Source: Cephalotus follicularis (taxonomy: Eukaryota; Streptophyta; Magnoliopsida; Oxalidales; Cephalotaceae). From it: a DNA stretch of 64,000 bases. Numbering within the stretch: position 1 is the stretch's first letter; every line of letters begins with the position of its first letter. The stretch spans positions 394,292 through 458,291 of the forward strand of contig BDDD01001767.1 in NCBI GenBank assembly GCA_001972305.1. The letters are read 5' to 3'. This document shows, piece after piece, positions 36,079 to 46,585 of the stretch. The position numbers were made by a program, and so were the translations under genes. The notes beneath the pieces are model-generated. The model had not been told where the DNA came from and ran no database searches. It worked only from the letters and a program-made list of their open reading frames with translations.

Positions 36079-37189
36079 TGTCACGCCCTGAACCACGAGA
36101 GAATCCCCATGACTCGACACGTGATATACCTCTCCTTCAATCCATTCATATCATAATAATCATTCTCTAAAAAGTGCTACAAATATAAAACTTTAAATCA
36201 ATCATATTACATTAGTACAATTCAAATAAATACTAACTCTTATAATCTCACAAAAATCGGGCATGTAGTATCCGTTTATCAGACCTATGCCCCCTGTAAA
36301 GAAAAACACAATTTATAAATTGGGCTCAGCACTCAACAACCACACTCCCGTTGGAGGAAATCCAGAAATAATCACAATAGAGGGGCCCATCCATAACCTT
36401 TACATCAACATATATATAACTGAAATAAAACATATCTCTTATATAAAATTTGTACATTTACAAAAACTACATATATACAAGGTAGGTCGGAGGAAATGTA
36501 GATCCTTACTCTGCGATTTAGCCCGTCTGATCACTGTTGCGCGTCACCTGGACCTGAACCTGATCCATTTCATTCCAATGAAATTGATCAGCAACCCGAA
36601 GGTTGTGTAGGATATACATATGCAAGGAGCATATGCAGCAGATATGTGTACAATATGAGAGATGCATGCATAACAATCAATATAATCTATGCCATGAAAA
36701 CTGGCATTTAGAGGCATACCTTTTTCAATAATAATCACCATTCAACAACCATATCCATACGATTCCAACACAATTCCATTACGATTCCTTACTATAACCT
36801 TAGCCATACAATTCCAACACAATGTCATTATCATTCAGCGTCCATATCATTCCAAAATCCTTCCAAAGCATATATAAGCTCTTCTCGGCCTTCCCTACCG
36901 AAGTAACAGACTAGGCGCTCTTGGCGTACTAGGCAGAGTTCCTCATTCTACTGGCATACTAGAGTAGCATTCGTAAGTAGAGCAGAGAAGAGAATATGGA
37001 TCTTCTCTAACGCTGGTCTCTCTAGCTACAACCACCATCAACATCCATATACCATCAATAACTATTGATAATAATCAATAGCTATTCACATTCATGACAT
37101 GCTAATTCATTCATCTGATAACATTCGAGAGGATAACTACATATATATATATTGTCCCCTACCAGTGTATATAAGTATTAACCAACATC

Positions 37190-37360
37190 CCATAATTCCA
37201 CCATCACAATCCGAGCCAGTACGATCCATAACGATATGATCCCCAACCGTACGATCGATAACTATTTCATGATTGATCCATAATCATTCCATGACCATCC
37301 CATAACCATTCCATAACCGTACCATATCCGTTCCATAATCGTACCATAACCGTAGCCGTA
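37190..37360. repeat. Degenerate short repeats of the ccataaccgt type
   Basis: Many imperfect copies of ccataacca/ccataaccgta in a row, similar in style to 100-560. They sit in the left part of the solo LTR. Confidence 0.7.
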
Positions 37361-37754
37361 CAATCCGTATGGCGGAAAGCTATATTATATGCCATGCGAT
37401 GCAATAGTATAACAGTATGTGATGAAATGTCACAATGTAACAGTATGCCATGTAATGAATAGTATAACAGTATATACGTGCATGGCATGCTATATGCATG
37501 AATGCCAAATGCGGACAGCTTCCGTATACCAACCGTCCATAAGCAGTGGTATACTCAACTAATCCTAGTATCACATCAAAGGCCATAGGCCTGCGGACAA
37601 TCCGTAAACAATCTATAACCATCAATGGGAACAATCAATCCATAGGGTCAAGTACTTCTCTGCCCCTCCGGCCCGAGATAGTACTGCCAACGACTACCTA
37701 CCCTTTCGGGGTCGTAGCTGAGTGGGAAAGAGATAACGTTGATCACATCATTGC

Positions 37755-37862
37755 TAGGCCGTAAAAATGGTCCTAGCCCAAAACCATAATGTTAGGTTGT
37801 AAAAACGGTCCTAACCCATAAAATAATGTTATGCCGTAAAAACGGTCATAACCCATAGGCGC
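37755..37862. repeat. Tandem repeat of about 35 bp, three units
   Basis: Units have the form taggccgtaaaaatggtcct followed by agcccaaaaccataatgt, with three consecutive imperfect copies. Confidence 0.8.
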
Positions 37863-38071
37863 CATTGGTCCATCCTTAAAAAGAAGTCCATACCCTCTGG
37901 TGATGTGATCTAACACCCATAATCCTCGCGACGGAAACGAAGATTATGAATGGGTTATCTCATAGGTCTCAAACAATAGTATCCATAACCATACCATACC
38001 CATAACCCATAACCATTTAAATGATAGGGACCTCTCATAAAGGATTACATAGGATCCACATCCGTCAAAAC

Positions 38072-39235
38072 TGTAGGAAGTCTAGAGGGGGGGTGAATAG
38101 ACTTATAAAAATTAATCTAGCAAATATACCACCAATCAAATAAATTTCTCAAACACAAACACACAATTACGGAAATACAAAGAGTGTAGGGTTTAGAAAG
38201 TGCAAACGGATGTATAGTGGTTCGGCAAACCGCCTACGTCCACTCCCCAAGGCCTCCCCTTGAGTATTCACTATGTATGCCCCAATCCGGGCTTGGAACT
38301 CCAACCGAGCTCCAACGAACTTTCACTCCAACCAAGCGAAATACAATTTGCTCCAACCGAGCAATACAGGAGACAACCTCTCTTGTATGAATGAAGTAAG
38401 TGTTTAAGGATTTACAAATTCGTAGTGAATTTGTTTACAATGAAGCTCACTATGAACAAAGCTTAGAAATGTGTATGTGAGGTAAATTACAAAGCTTTGT
38501 GAAATGTAAAAGATTGCTTTGGATTAGTCTCTTTTGATTGTGTGAATGATTAGTAATGGACTTGAGATAGCTTGAGATTGTATGGAACTTGAAAGCTTGA
38601 TCACCCATGTAAGAGCCCCAAATTTGCTTAAATAGTTAAGCCTCCAACGAATCTATTTTTAACTGTCTAATACAAATCCAGTCGGCTGGATTTGGACGGC
38701 AGCTGGCTGGATTGATGGCGCGTTTATTTGAATATAGCCGTTGGAAGTGGGCAGTCGGATGGATCACGTAGACAGTCGGCTGGTGTGCTTGACAGTCGGC
38801 TGATGCCCTGCTTCAGTCGGCTGTTGAGGCTATTTTGAAAGTTGTAGAACCTACTGCCAGATTTTGCATAATTGATGGCAGTCGGATGGACCCCTGTGGC
38901 AGTCGACTGGACCCCTTGGCAGTCGACTGGTCCCCTGCTTCAGTCGGCTGGATTGGGTGTTAAAAGATACAGAAGCTTCTGCCTGAAAATGTACCCATGG
39001 CAGTCGGCTGATACCCTGATACAATCGACTGTAATGCCTGGAAGTCGACTGGAATTGCCTCCAGTCGGCTGGAATTGCCTGTACCTGCATAAACAACCTT
39101 GGCACAACTTTGGACACAAGATTAAGTGAGTAAATGCATTTATAACTTAAAGAATTATGCATACAAGTAATTTACGTTTGTTAATCATCAAAATAACATG
39201 TGGTAAACATTTAATCGGGGTGGCAAAGGCCAACA
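38072..39235 (-). mobile_element. 3' LTR of SIRE-like element B (1.16 kb)
   Basis: In minus orientation starts TGTTGGCCTTTGCC (39235) and ends AGACTTCCTACA (38072); the string tctagagggggggtgaatag near the end is typical of SIRE/Maximus LTR termini. A class-1 motif cluster spans 38680-39085. Confidence 0.88.
38680..39085. repeat. Class-1 motif cluster in SIRE-like LTR B
   Basis: About fifteen copies of cagtcggctg or cagtcgactg, with 8-30 bp spacers of unrelated sequence, 150-555 bp from the LTR start. The partial 5' LTR repeats the inner part at 42105-42400. Confidence 0.9.
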
Positions 39236-39250
39236 ATCTCCCCCTTAGTT
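39236..39250 (-). other. Polypurine tract of SIRE-like element B
   Basis: Minus strand AAGGGGGAGAT directly precedes LTR start TGTTGGCC. The next 500 bp (39250-39760) are non-coding with repeated tacgta words and several ctccccctc pyrimidine tracts. Confidence 0.85.
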
Positions 39251-39836
39251 CATAAAATACGAAACTAGAAAATACAAACTTAATACACTCTTACCAAATA
39301 CTTACGTTCTCATAAAGTGTAATAACGAAATGAAAGAACACGAATGTAGCGTTACCTAAAGAGAATTAACGAAACTCAAATAACTGTTCTAACGTGTCCT
39401 TACGTATTCAACTCCCCCTCGAGAAGTTAGGTACGATACTAACTCCCCCTCGAAGGTGAAGAGAAAAACAACAAACTGTTTTTCCCCCTCTCTTCAAATA
39501 TACGTATATACGTAAACATACGTGTAATTCATATTACGTAAAAGCCTTATAAATAACTTTTATAACGTATAACTACTTCTACCGAACTTTAGAACGTAAC
39601 TCGTTCATATCAAACTATATATTTTACGTAACCTATACGGAAATAACCGTTTAAACCTGAAACTTTGTTTTACCCATTTTTAAACTGTTCAAAATACGTT
39701 TTATACGTACAAAACAGTTAGTAGTTTAATTACATAAACCACATTGTCTTGTCACATAGTTTAAACATCAAAAACCATTACAAACTTAAAGTTTGAAAAT
39801 ACAAGAGCAAAAACATGATGATGCAAATATGTAAGC

Positions 39837-40976
39837 TCAAGATGGAGGAGGGTGCTGTGGGAAAGCGTTGTGAAGGTACTGGAGGATGTCAGCTTGTCCC
39901 TTAAGAATGTTTTCTTGCCCCTCACGAAACTGCCGCATTTCACTTTTGACAAACTCCATATCGGCTTGGGCAATGTCCATTCTGGCCATAAGTGCATCAA
40001 GAGTAGGCCTGGTGCTGCTGCCACTGCTAGTACCAACATTCGGACGCATCTCATATTGCTGTGGATCGTCCTCCTCCTCCTCATCATCATTATCCCCACC
40101 ACCCACATTTTCTTGCTCTCTAACCGGCTCTCTAGCTCTTCCTCTCATCTTGACCCACTCACCATCTTCAAAAACAATGCCACAATGTCTAAGGCCTGCC
40201 TTGTTCACTAATTGCCTATGGGTAGGTTTGATATTTTGCTCATCATCCGGAAAGTCTACGTTAAGTGAAGAAAGGACAAAAGAAATGATCCTACTAATAA
40301 GCATGGGATAAGGTGTGTGATTCGGTCTAGACAAAAGATGGTTTACAATAAGATAGGGTAGGTTAATATGAGTTCCGTTTTTGACACAAGCGACGAATTT
40401 AAGATCGCGCTCGGAGGGGAGTGTGTGTGAACCTTCTTTAGGGAGAAAAGAGTTGGTAACAAGGAGTAGAATGATCCTAGAGGTAATTGGCAAATGACCA
40501 CTAGTCACATTCATAATCGGATTGACATTTGGTTGTTCTAGGCAAATTTCTAGGGCCTCCGTTCTACTAATGTCATGAAAATTAGTAATCCCCTCATTGG
40601 GAATTTCTAATATTTCAGCAACTAGGTCGGGCGTGATAGTGATAGGAGTGCCTAAAACATATGATTTGGCAATGCAAGTAGTTGCGGGTTCCAAATTTGC
40701 ATAGAACATCTTAACTAGTCTAGGGTATATCATGTGTGATGAGCAAATATATTCTAACCAACCCATAGCATTTAACCAAGTGATCACCACAGCAAGATAA
40801 CTCACTAAAACATCCCTACTCAACCATTTCTCACAATGTAGCTTGACTGAACTAAAGTAGGAATTATACCTCAATTCTTTCTCCTTGGAGAGAAAGAGTT
40901 CAATGTTGTAGTCAATCTCCATTTGAGATCCTCTTGGCACCCTTGAAGTAGAAGCTCTTCCTCTTTTTGGTACCAT
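39837..40976 (-). CDS. Extra ORF downstream of pol, SIRE-like element B (379 aa)
   Basis: The longest undisturbed element ORF in the window. It is homologous to the extra ORF of element A and of the putative plant transposon protein type. N-terminus is basic (VPKRGRASTSRVPRG); the body has SYFSSVKLHCEKWLSRDV, MIYPRLVKMFYANL, a GTPITITPDLVAEILEIPNEG block and TPYPMLISRIISFVLSSLNVD; residues about 290-310 are very acidic (GGGDNDDEEEEDDPQQYE); the C-terminus (about 335-370) is heptad-like and may form a coiled coil. No signal peptide or transmembrane segment is visible, so an envelope role is not supported. A DNA/RNA-binding or structural role is possible but unproven. A class-1 motif cluster lies 110-200 bp upstream of its start. 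Confidence 0.75.
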   Translation of the reverse strand: MVPKRGRASTSRVPRGSQMEIDYNIELFLSKEKELRYNSYFSSVKLHCEKWLSRDVLVSYLAVVITWLNAMGWLEYICSSHMIYPRLVKMFYANLEPATTCIAKSYVLGTPITITPDLVAEILEIPNEGITNFHDISRTEALEICLEQPNVNPIMNVTSGHLPITSRIILLLVTNSFLPKEGSHTLPSERDLKFVACVKNGTHINLPYLIVNHLLSRPNHTPYPMLISRIISFVLSSLNVDFPDDEQNIKPTHRQLVNKAGLRHCGIVFEDGEWVKMRGRAREPVREQENVGGGDNDDEEEEDDPQQYEMRPNVGTSSGSSTRPTLDALMARMDIAQADMEFVKSEMRQFREGQENILKGQADILQYLHNAFPQHPPPS

Positions 40977-41084
40977 AGTGAAGGTAGCAGATCAGATTTG
41001 AGAGAGAAGTGTGTTTGGGTGTTTTTGAAATAGAGAGAAAGTGAGAAAGACAGAGAAAAACGAGGGTTTTAACCCTGTCTGTCG

Positions 41085-41170
41085 ACTTTCCAGTCGACTG
41101 GCCACTTATGGCAGTCGACTGGATAGCAATGCAGTCGACTGGTAACCAATCCAGTCGGCTGTTTTCTGCA
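41085..41170. repeat. Class-1 motif cluster upstream of the extra ORF (element B)
   Basis: Five consecutive copies (ctgtcgact, ccagtcgactgg, gcagtcgactgg twice, ccagtcggctg) between RNase H and the extra ORF. Same flavour as this element's LTR and same location as the class-2 cluster in element A. Confidence 0.85.
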
Positions 41171-41387
41171 GAATGAGAAATGCAGAAAATTGCCATCCAA
41201 TTTAATGTGTAAGCCTTTGGTATACTATTATGGAGTAATAGCAACCTAGGCAAGTGAGCTAATATATGTTATTGAGTTTGAAAACTCAATGTTTACATGC
41301 AACATGATTTTTGAAAGAATTTTTCAAACAATACAATCAATTCAAACAAAAAATTGAACAAAGCACCACAATTTTACAAATAAAAAG

Positions 41388-42090
41388 TTAGGAAGGATTT
41401 TGCATACCTAGCTCCCTCCGCAAAGTGCAGAAACGCTCGTTGTCCAGCGGCTTTGTCAAAATATCTGCAACTTGATTTAAAGTGTCAATATATTCAAGAG
41501 ATATATCCCCTTTTTCAACATGATCTCTAAGAAAGTGATGTCTAATCTCAATGTGTTTAGACTTAGAGTGTTGAACGGGATTTCTACTTAAATTAATAGC
41601 ACTAGTGTTATCACATCTAATACATACATTACCAATGCTAATTCCGAAATCGCAAAGTTGTTGCTTAAGCCACAAGACTTGAGCACAACAACTTCCCGCC
41701 GCAACATATTCGGCTTCGGTGGTGGATAGAGCTACACTATTTTGTTTCTTGGAAAATCAAGAAACTAAAGAGTTACCTAGAAATTGGCAAGTGCCACTAG
41801 TACTCTTTCTATCCAATTTGCAACCACCATAGTCGGCGTCGGAGTAAGCGTGCAAGTTAAACAACGAATCATTTGAATAAAACAATCCTAGTAAAGGTGT
41901 ATATGCAAGATATCTAAAAATTCGCTTAACCGCGGTTAAGTGAGACTCTCTAGGTGAAGATTGATATCTTGCACAAAGACAAACACTAAACATAATATCT
42001 GGTCTACTTGCGGTTAAATAAAGAAGTGATCCTATCATGCTTCTATATAATTTTTGATCTACCTCTTTACCATCCTCATCCTTGTCAAGT
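41388..42090 (-). pseudogene. Copia RNase H and end of RT, element B (fossil)
   Basis: Blocks IQLDKDEDGKEVDQKLYRSMIG, YLTASRPDIMFSVCLCARYQ, YSDADYGGCKLDRKSTSGTCQFLG, then MWLKQQLCDFG, CDNTSAINLSRNPVQHSKSKHIEIRHHFLRD and VADILTKPL. This is the C-terminal third of a Copia pol. Broken, with about two breaks. Confidence 0.88.
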
Positions 42091-42566
42091 TGGATCACGT
42101 AGACAGTCGGCTGGTGTGCTTGACAGTCGGCTGATGCCCTGCTTCAGTCGGCTGTTGAGGCTATTTTGAAAGTTGTAGAACCTACTGCCAGATTTTGCAT
42201 AATTGATGGCAGTCGGCTGGACCCCTGTGGCAGTCGACTGGACCCCTTGGCAGTCGACTGGTCCCCTGCTTCAGTCGGCTGGATTGGGTGTTAAAAGATA
42301 CAGAAGCTTCTGCCTGAAAATGTACCCATGGCAGTCGGCTGATACCCTGATACAGTCGACTGTAATGCCTGGCAGTCGACTGGAATTGCCTCCAGTCGGC
42401 TGGAATTGCCTGTACCTGCATAAACAACCTTGGCACAACTTTGGACACAAGATTAAGTGAGTAAATGCATTTATAACTTAAAGAATTATGCATACAAGTA
42501 ATTTACGTTTGTTAATCATCAAAATAACATGTGGTAAACATTTAATCGGGGTGGAAAAGGCCAACA
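42091..42566 (-). mobile_element. Partial 5' LTR of SIRE-like element B
   Basis: 476 bp, 4 differences from 38760-39235 by direct comparison, ending ggccaaca next to the aaaac duplication. The two open frames in this LTR part are the same as those in the other LTR and are not genes. Confidence 0.9.
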
Positions 42567-42710
42567 AAAACCATTGGAAAACCATTTCCATAAACCATTT
42601 TTCCATTTCCATAAACCATTTCCGTAGCCATAAGCCATTTTCCATATCCATAAACCATTTTCATTTCCATAAACCATTTGGTTGGTCCCTGTCGAAATTA
42701 TAATGAATGG
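42567..42710. repeat. Short tandem repeats of ccatttccataaa
   Basis: About seven imperfect copies of ccatttccataaacc with length variation, in the solo LTR just beyond the SIRE-like insertion. Confidence 0.8.
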
Positions 42711-43071
42711 AAAGGAAGTACAAATGGGAATATCCATGTCCAGATGTCCCAATGGAACTATCCTAACCATTTTTGAAATCCATTTCGAAATCCATAAAAC
42801 AATGGAGAGGAAGTCCAACTAACATATCCGCGTCCAGATGTCTTAATTAAGCTATCCTAATCATTTTTTAAAACCTTTTGTATAAAAACCCCTTTTATGA
42901 AACTTTCTTTAAAGATTCATTTTGAAGATTGATCTGTAGTTTAAAAGTGTTACAAGAGGATTTCCATAGGCTACAAGTCCTTAGGAAGGCTTCTTATGGA
43001 ATTCATTTGAAGATAAAATCATTTTGGATTGAAAACCATATAAAACAGTGTGTTTTGGTTAATCAGGGCAA

Positions 43072-43235
43072 TAAGTGTCGACAATATGTGCCAGGTGTCG
43101 AGGGTTAAGACATTATGCCTTAAGTGTTGACGTATGCACTAAGCATTGACCATGTGTCGATCAATTGCCCATAAGCGTCGACTAATCAACACAAAGCGTC
43201 GACACATTTAGCATGGCGTTGACGGTTTGACCATA
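43072..43235. repeat. Class-2 motif cluster in the large solo LTR
   Basis: Copies gtgtcgacaa, gtgtcgagg, gtgttgacg, gcgtcgact, gcgtcgaca and gcgttgacgg with unrelated spacers. The related LTR at 1334-3067 carries class-1 motifs in its corresponding 3' half. Confidence 0.75.
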
Positions 43236-45057
43236 ACAAAGGGTTCGTCGAACAATTTGGAAAACCATGTTAAAACCATTTCAAATCCATTTAAATTCGA
43301 TCAAAAGGAAGCTATAAGATTCAAACATTAATTTAAAACTCAAAACAATTTTAAAACCATAAAAATCCATTTTCATAACCCTTGAATTGAGAGAAGGCAT
43401 AAGCTCAACTTCTCTCAATTCTCCATTTAATCCATTATACCCGTACACAGTTCCTTAAGCCATGAAATCATGCATAACAGTAATAATCCATTTAGCACAC
43501 AATCATCAATGAATAGCATATCAATCCATACAATCCTTCAAAATGCATGAATGCAAGCAAAATAGTATAACCGTACTCTAGTGATCTACCATTCGTATAC
43601 TACCGTCCCATACCAGCGTATACGAATGGGATCAAGTCAATAATCATCTGGGGCACGTACCATCAAAGCATATGTAAACCATACCTGTTAATAATTGAGC
43701 TTGCGAGTTGGGAGGACTTGCAGCAGAATCGACTAACTGCCTCCCCCTCTAAGCTTCACTCGCTGTCACGAGCACAGATCCTTCTTGTGCCAACAGAGTT
43801 CTTTTCCTTTCTTACCATCACTGCAATAACCATCACACATTCATTACGACTTGCACACCAAAAGCAACACTATCGTCACCGGAGTTCCGTCCAGATTCCG
43901 GCCAACTCACCCAACCCTGACGAAACCCATAAACATACTCCAAATTGGATGATCTACTCATAACCGTCAGAGACGCCCAGACTCTGCGCTGAATGCCGTG
44001 TCACAGGGGGCAGTGAGTTAGACTCACTGAGTCGACTCGCCAAACTTCAACAACTTCGGTCACCACCCAAAAACGCCACAAAACCATCAGTTCTACGCGT
44101 CACTGCCCAAGACTCGTCGAGACTCAGCGCCAAATGCCATGTCACAGGCGGTAGTGAGTTAGAACGGCTGAGTTGACTCAGTCGACTGATTCTGAATGAT
44201 TCAGATCGAGAAACGCCGCAACCACCATCAAAATGCATAAGTTGGCCTTTTGAACCAAGACTGGCCCCATTCACGACGCTAACAGCGGTGAAATCGCAAG
44301 ACCTATATGTCACAACGTCGGGGAGAGAAGAGAAGAAAAGAGACGAAGAAGAGGAGATTATTGTCGGTTAAGGGCTCGCACCGCACGTCCCCCGGCCGTG
44401 GACGCTTCGCCTAACGCCATTCCTTCTTCTCAGGCGAACACGGCTCTCTCTTTCTCTCTCTCACACTCCTGTCCCTTTCTTTCTTCATACGGGCGCCTTA
44501 TGCGCCTGTGAGCTCTCTCCCTCTTTTTATTTTCCTTAGCCTTTCTTGTATCTATTACCAGCAAAATATTAAGACTTGGGTCCCATTTATTCCACAATTG
44601 CGATATCAATTAAATCCAACCGCCCATTAAATAACTATGATATTAATGCAAACATTAGGCCTTACAAGCGAGCATTAAAAATGGGCTTTATTAGCCATTT
44701 GGGCTTTATAATTGTGGACTTCAGTACACAATATCTTTTATTGTCTCAGGCCTCTATTGGGCTTTATTGCAGCAATACGCTATGACAAATATTACAATGA
44801 TTATTTATACAATTATTGTTATAAAATTCGGGGTATTACAATGGGGGTATTTGTTAAACATAAAAATGTGTTCTTTTTAAGGAGCTATTTATGATGTTTT
44901 TATGCTTGGAACAAACAACTTTGGTTGTGTTTTATTGATTTTCAAGTACAAGGCCAAAAAGATCAAAATGCATTAATACTAGTCAAATTGGCATGAATTG
45001 AAGATAAAAAGATCAAAACTTGAAGAATTGACAATTTTCTGCAGAAAACAGGACAAA

Positions 45058-45302
45058 ACGTCGCCGGGTACCAATTAAGCGTCTACGCTTAGACGCAAAG
45101 TGCTGACGGAATTTTTGTAAGCGTCGACGCCAGAGCCTTTGAGCAACTCCCACAACTCTCTATACTAAAGCGTCGATGGGGTCCAAGAAACTGGCGACGC
45201 TTAACACTATAATTTGCAATATACAAATCGACGCATAGCACGAAGTCCGCCTTCAACATATTAAAGCGACGCCATTCACGATACCGTTGACGCTTATGAC
45301 AA
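45058..45302. repeat. Class-2 motif cluster, first site, Athila-like LTR
   Basis: Variants acgtcgccgg, gcgtctacgctt, gcgtcgacgcc, gcgtcgatggg, ggcgacgctt and ccgttgacgctt, about 205-450 bp from the LTR start. The other LTR repeats it at 51056-51285. Confidence 0.8.
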
Positions 45303-45649
45303 GTCAAGCGACAAAAAATGGAAAGTTTTGGATTTTTATTCGAATTGTAATAATTAGATTAATTAGGTTAAACTTTATTTCTGTTTTTATGCATATTTAA
45401 CAGTATAAAAGGAAGAGAGGCCGGCCATAAAAAGAGTCGACTCGTGTACAACCGCCTCCTCCTTCTTCTTCTTTAGTTTTTATAGTTTTATTTACCATGT
45501 TTTGTAGCTAAACTCTCAAGGTTTTTAAGGTTAGAACAAAGCCATTAGATGTATTTATTCAACTCCATTAATAAAAATCCTTGAATTTTTGATATGTCTT
45601 CAATTTTTTGACATCTCCCACACTTTGTATGTCTGATTAAAATCCACAT

Positions 45650-45850
45650 ACACTTTCTCTGTGAACAAGAAAGTTGTTGAATGAATGGAGTTTATATGAA
45701 ATCAATGGATGTCTACTCATATGATTTGTCACACCGAACACACTCCGTATAGACCTAGCATGTCTACTCATACTATTTGTCACCGTTGCCACACTCCGTA
45801 TAGACCTAGCATGACTACTCATACGATTTGTCATCACAGTCGCACTCCAT
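45650..45850. repeat. Tandem repeat with tctactcatacgatttgtc units
   Basis: Three units of about 52 bp (catgtctactcatac...ccgtatagacctag) in the LTR, mirrored at 51690-51840 in the other LTR. Minus frames across it read repeated SSHARSIRSV and are not a gene. Confidence 0.8.
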
Positions 45851-46044
45851 ATCGACCTACCAGCTGTTGATTATCAAGGTTTGATCAATAAAGTAAGTGA
45901 GTTTCTCAATATAATCAATGGTGAGTTTCTATACCCTAAAACTGATTTAATCTTGCATATTTTATCCAGTTTATTTCTTGCTTTGATTAGTTCATAAATT
46001 TGAATGCTTTATTTCTGCTAGTTTTCAATATAGTGGTGGTAACC

Positions 46045-46160
46045 GTCGACGCCTACCTCGTAAGCATCGATGATTTAAGTGTTTTCTTTGATTTTTGTCG
46101 ACGCCTTTTGTCGATGCTTTCAGTGCTTTTAATTATACCATCGACACCTTGCATCGACTT
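46045..46160. repeat. Class-2 motif cluster, second site, Athila-like LTR
   Basis: Copies ccgtcgacgcc, gcatcgatg, tgtcgacgcctt and ccatcgacacc, about 1.2-1.3 kb from the LTR start; repeated at 52028-52142 in the other LTR. Confidence 0.8.
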
Positions 46161-46360
46161 TTTTTTCTCCTGTTTCAACTATTAGTTTAATTTTGCATGT
46201 TTAGGAGTAGATTTTGATAATCAACCTCAATTTTGTATACTTCACCTAGGTTGGGTAAATTAAAATTAATTTAACTTGTTTCCTAGCATTCAACCCGTTA
46301 TTGCACAACCATGCACTTGCGATATAAATTTTATTCTTTTCAAGATTTGTGAACAAGTTT

Positions 46361-46379
46361 TTGGCGCTGTTTCCGGGGA
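46361..46379 (+). other. Primer binding site, tRNA-Asp type
   Basis: ttggcgctgtttccgggga closely matches the TGGCGCCGTTGCCGGGGA primer site of Athila and related Gypsy elements, six bases after the LTR end. Confidence 0.88.
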
Positions 46380-46585
46380 AACAACGTTTTAAATTAGTTT
46401 TAATTTTTTTAGCTGATTCGTAGTATTTCTAACCTATTCTAATTTAGTTTAATTAGGTTTTCCTTTGCATATGCTTCAAAAAAAATGCTTTGACGCATGG
46501 GTGGTCTGCATTAGTGGTTTGACTTTGTTAGTAGGTCCTCTGGTCTGCTTAGTTAGTGCTCTACCTTAGTGGTCTGATTTAGTTT

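Larger units (their letters stand above)
38072..42566 (-). mobile_element. SIRE/Maximus-like Copia element B, young and incomplete
   Basis: Inserted in the large solo LTR with perfect target duplications aaaac (38067-38071 and 42567-42571). Plus-strand order: 3' LTR 38072-39235, polypurine tract, extra ORF, motif cluster, RNase H, end of RT, then a partial 5' LTR 42091-42566. It lacks gag, protease and integrase. The 476 bp shared by the two LTRs (38760-39235 and 42091-42566) differ at 4 positions by my count (0.8%), which implies insertion within roughly the last million years at usual plant rates. It is not autonomous. Confidence 0.9.
36079..44840 (-). mobile_element. Large Gypsy-type solo LTR (about 4.3 kb) hosting SIRE-like element B
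   Basis: Ends tgtcacgccctgaacc (36079) and ggggtattaca (44840) with perfect 5-bp duplications atggg at 36074-36078 and 44841-44845; the Athila sequence resumes at both sides. Subtracting the SIRE-like insertion (38072-42566) leaves about 4.27 kb with no gag, pol or primer site. The right part (43.7-44.8 kb) resembles the LTR at 1334-3067. It holds class-2 motifs (43072-43235) and several short tandem repeats. Confidence 0.8.
28797..46355 (+). mobile_element. Athila-like element 1, 5'-truncated and nested (shares its 3' LTR)
   Basis: Internal pieces 28797-30036 and 34988-36078 align in order with 48508-50850 of the second Athila-like copy. The LTR at 44852-46355 is its 3' LTR. The interruptions are a small LTR-like insert, a solo LTR with further insertions (30037-34987), and a large solo LTR carrying SIRE-like element B (36079-44840). 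The left end is cut at the chimeric Tekay LTR. Coding parts are broken, with several breaks, and there is no full RT, RNase H or integrase. Confidence 0.8.
44852..46355 (+). mobile_element. Athila-like LTR shared by elements 1 and 2
   Basis: Starts TGTTAAACATAAAAATG and ends TTGTGAACA. It is preceded by the polypurine tract of element 1 (tgggggtatt) and followed by the primer site of element 2. It carries class-2 clusters at 45058-45302 and 46045-46160. Confidence 0.88.

Noticed and set aside
38851-39162. Pair of near-identical ORFs at 38851-39162 and 42182-42493
   Set aside because: They are the two LTR copies of one SIRE-like element, not a gene duplication.
39837-40976. Envelope gene in SIRE-like element B
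   Set aside because: No signal peptide, fusion peptide or transmembrane segment is visible; only its position resembles env.
46361-46379. tRNA gene suggested by tRNA-like strings (also 1319, 9541, 21229, 57797)
   Set aside because: Only the 3'-end complement is present next to an LTR, as expected for primer sites; no cloverleaf or promoter boxes.
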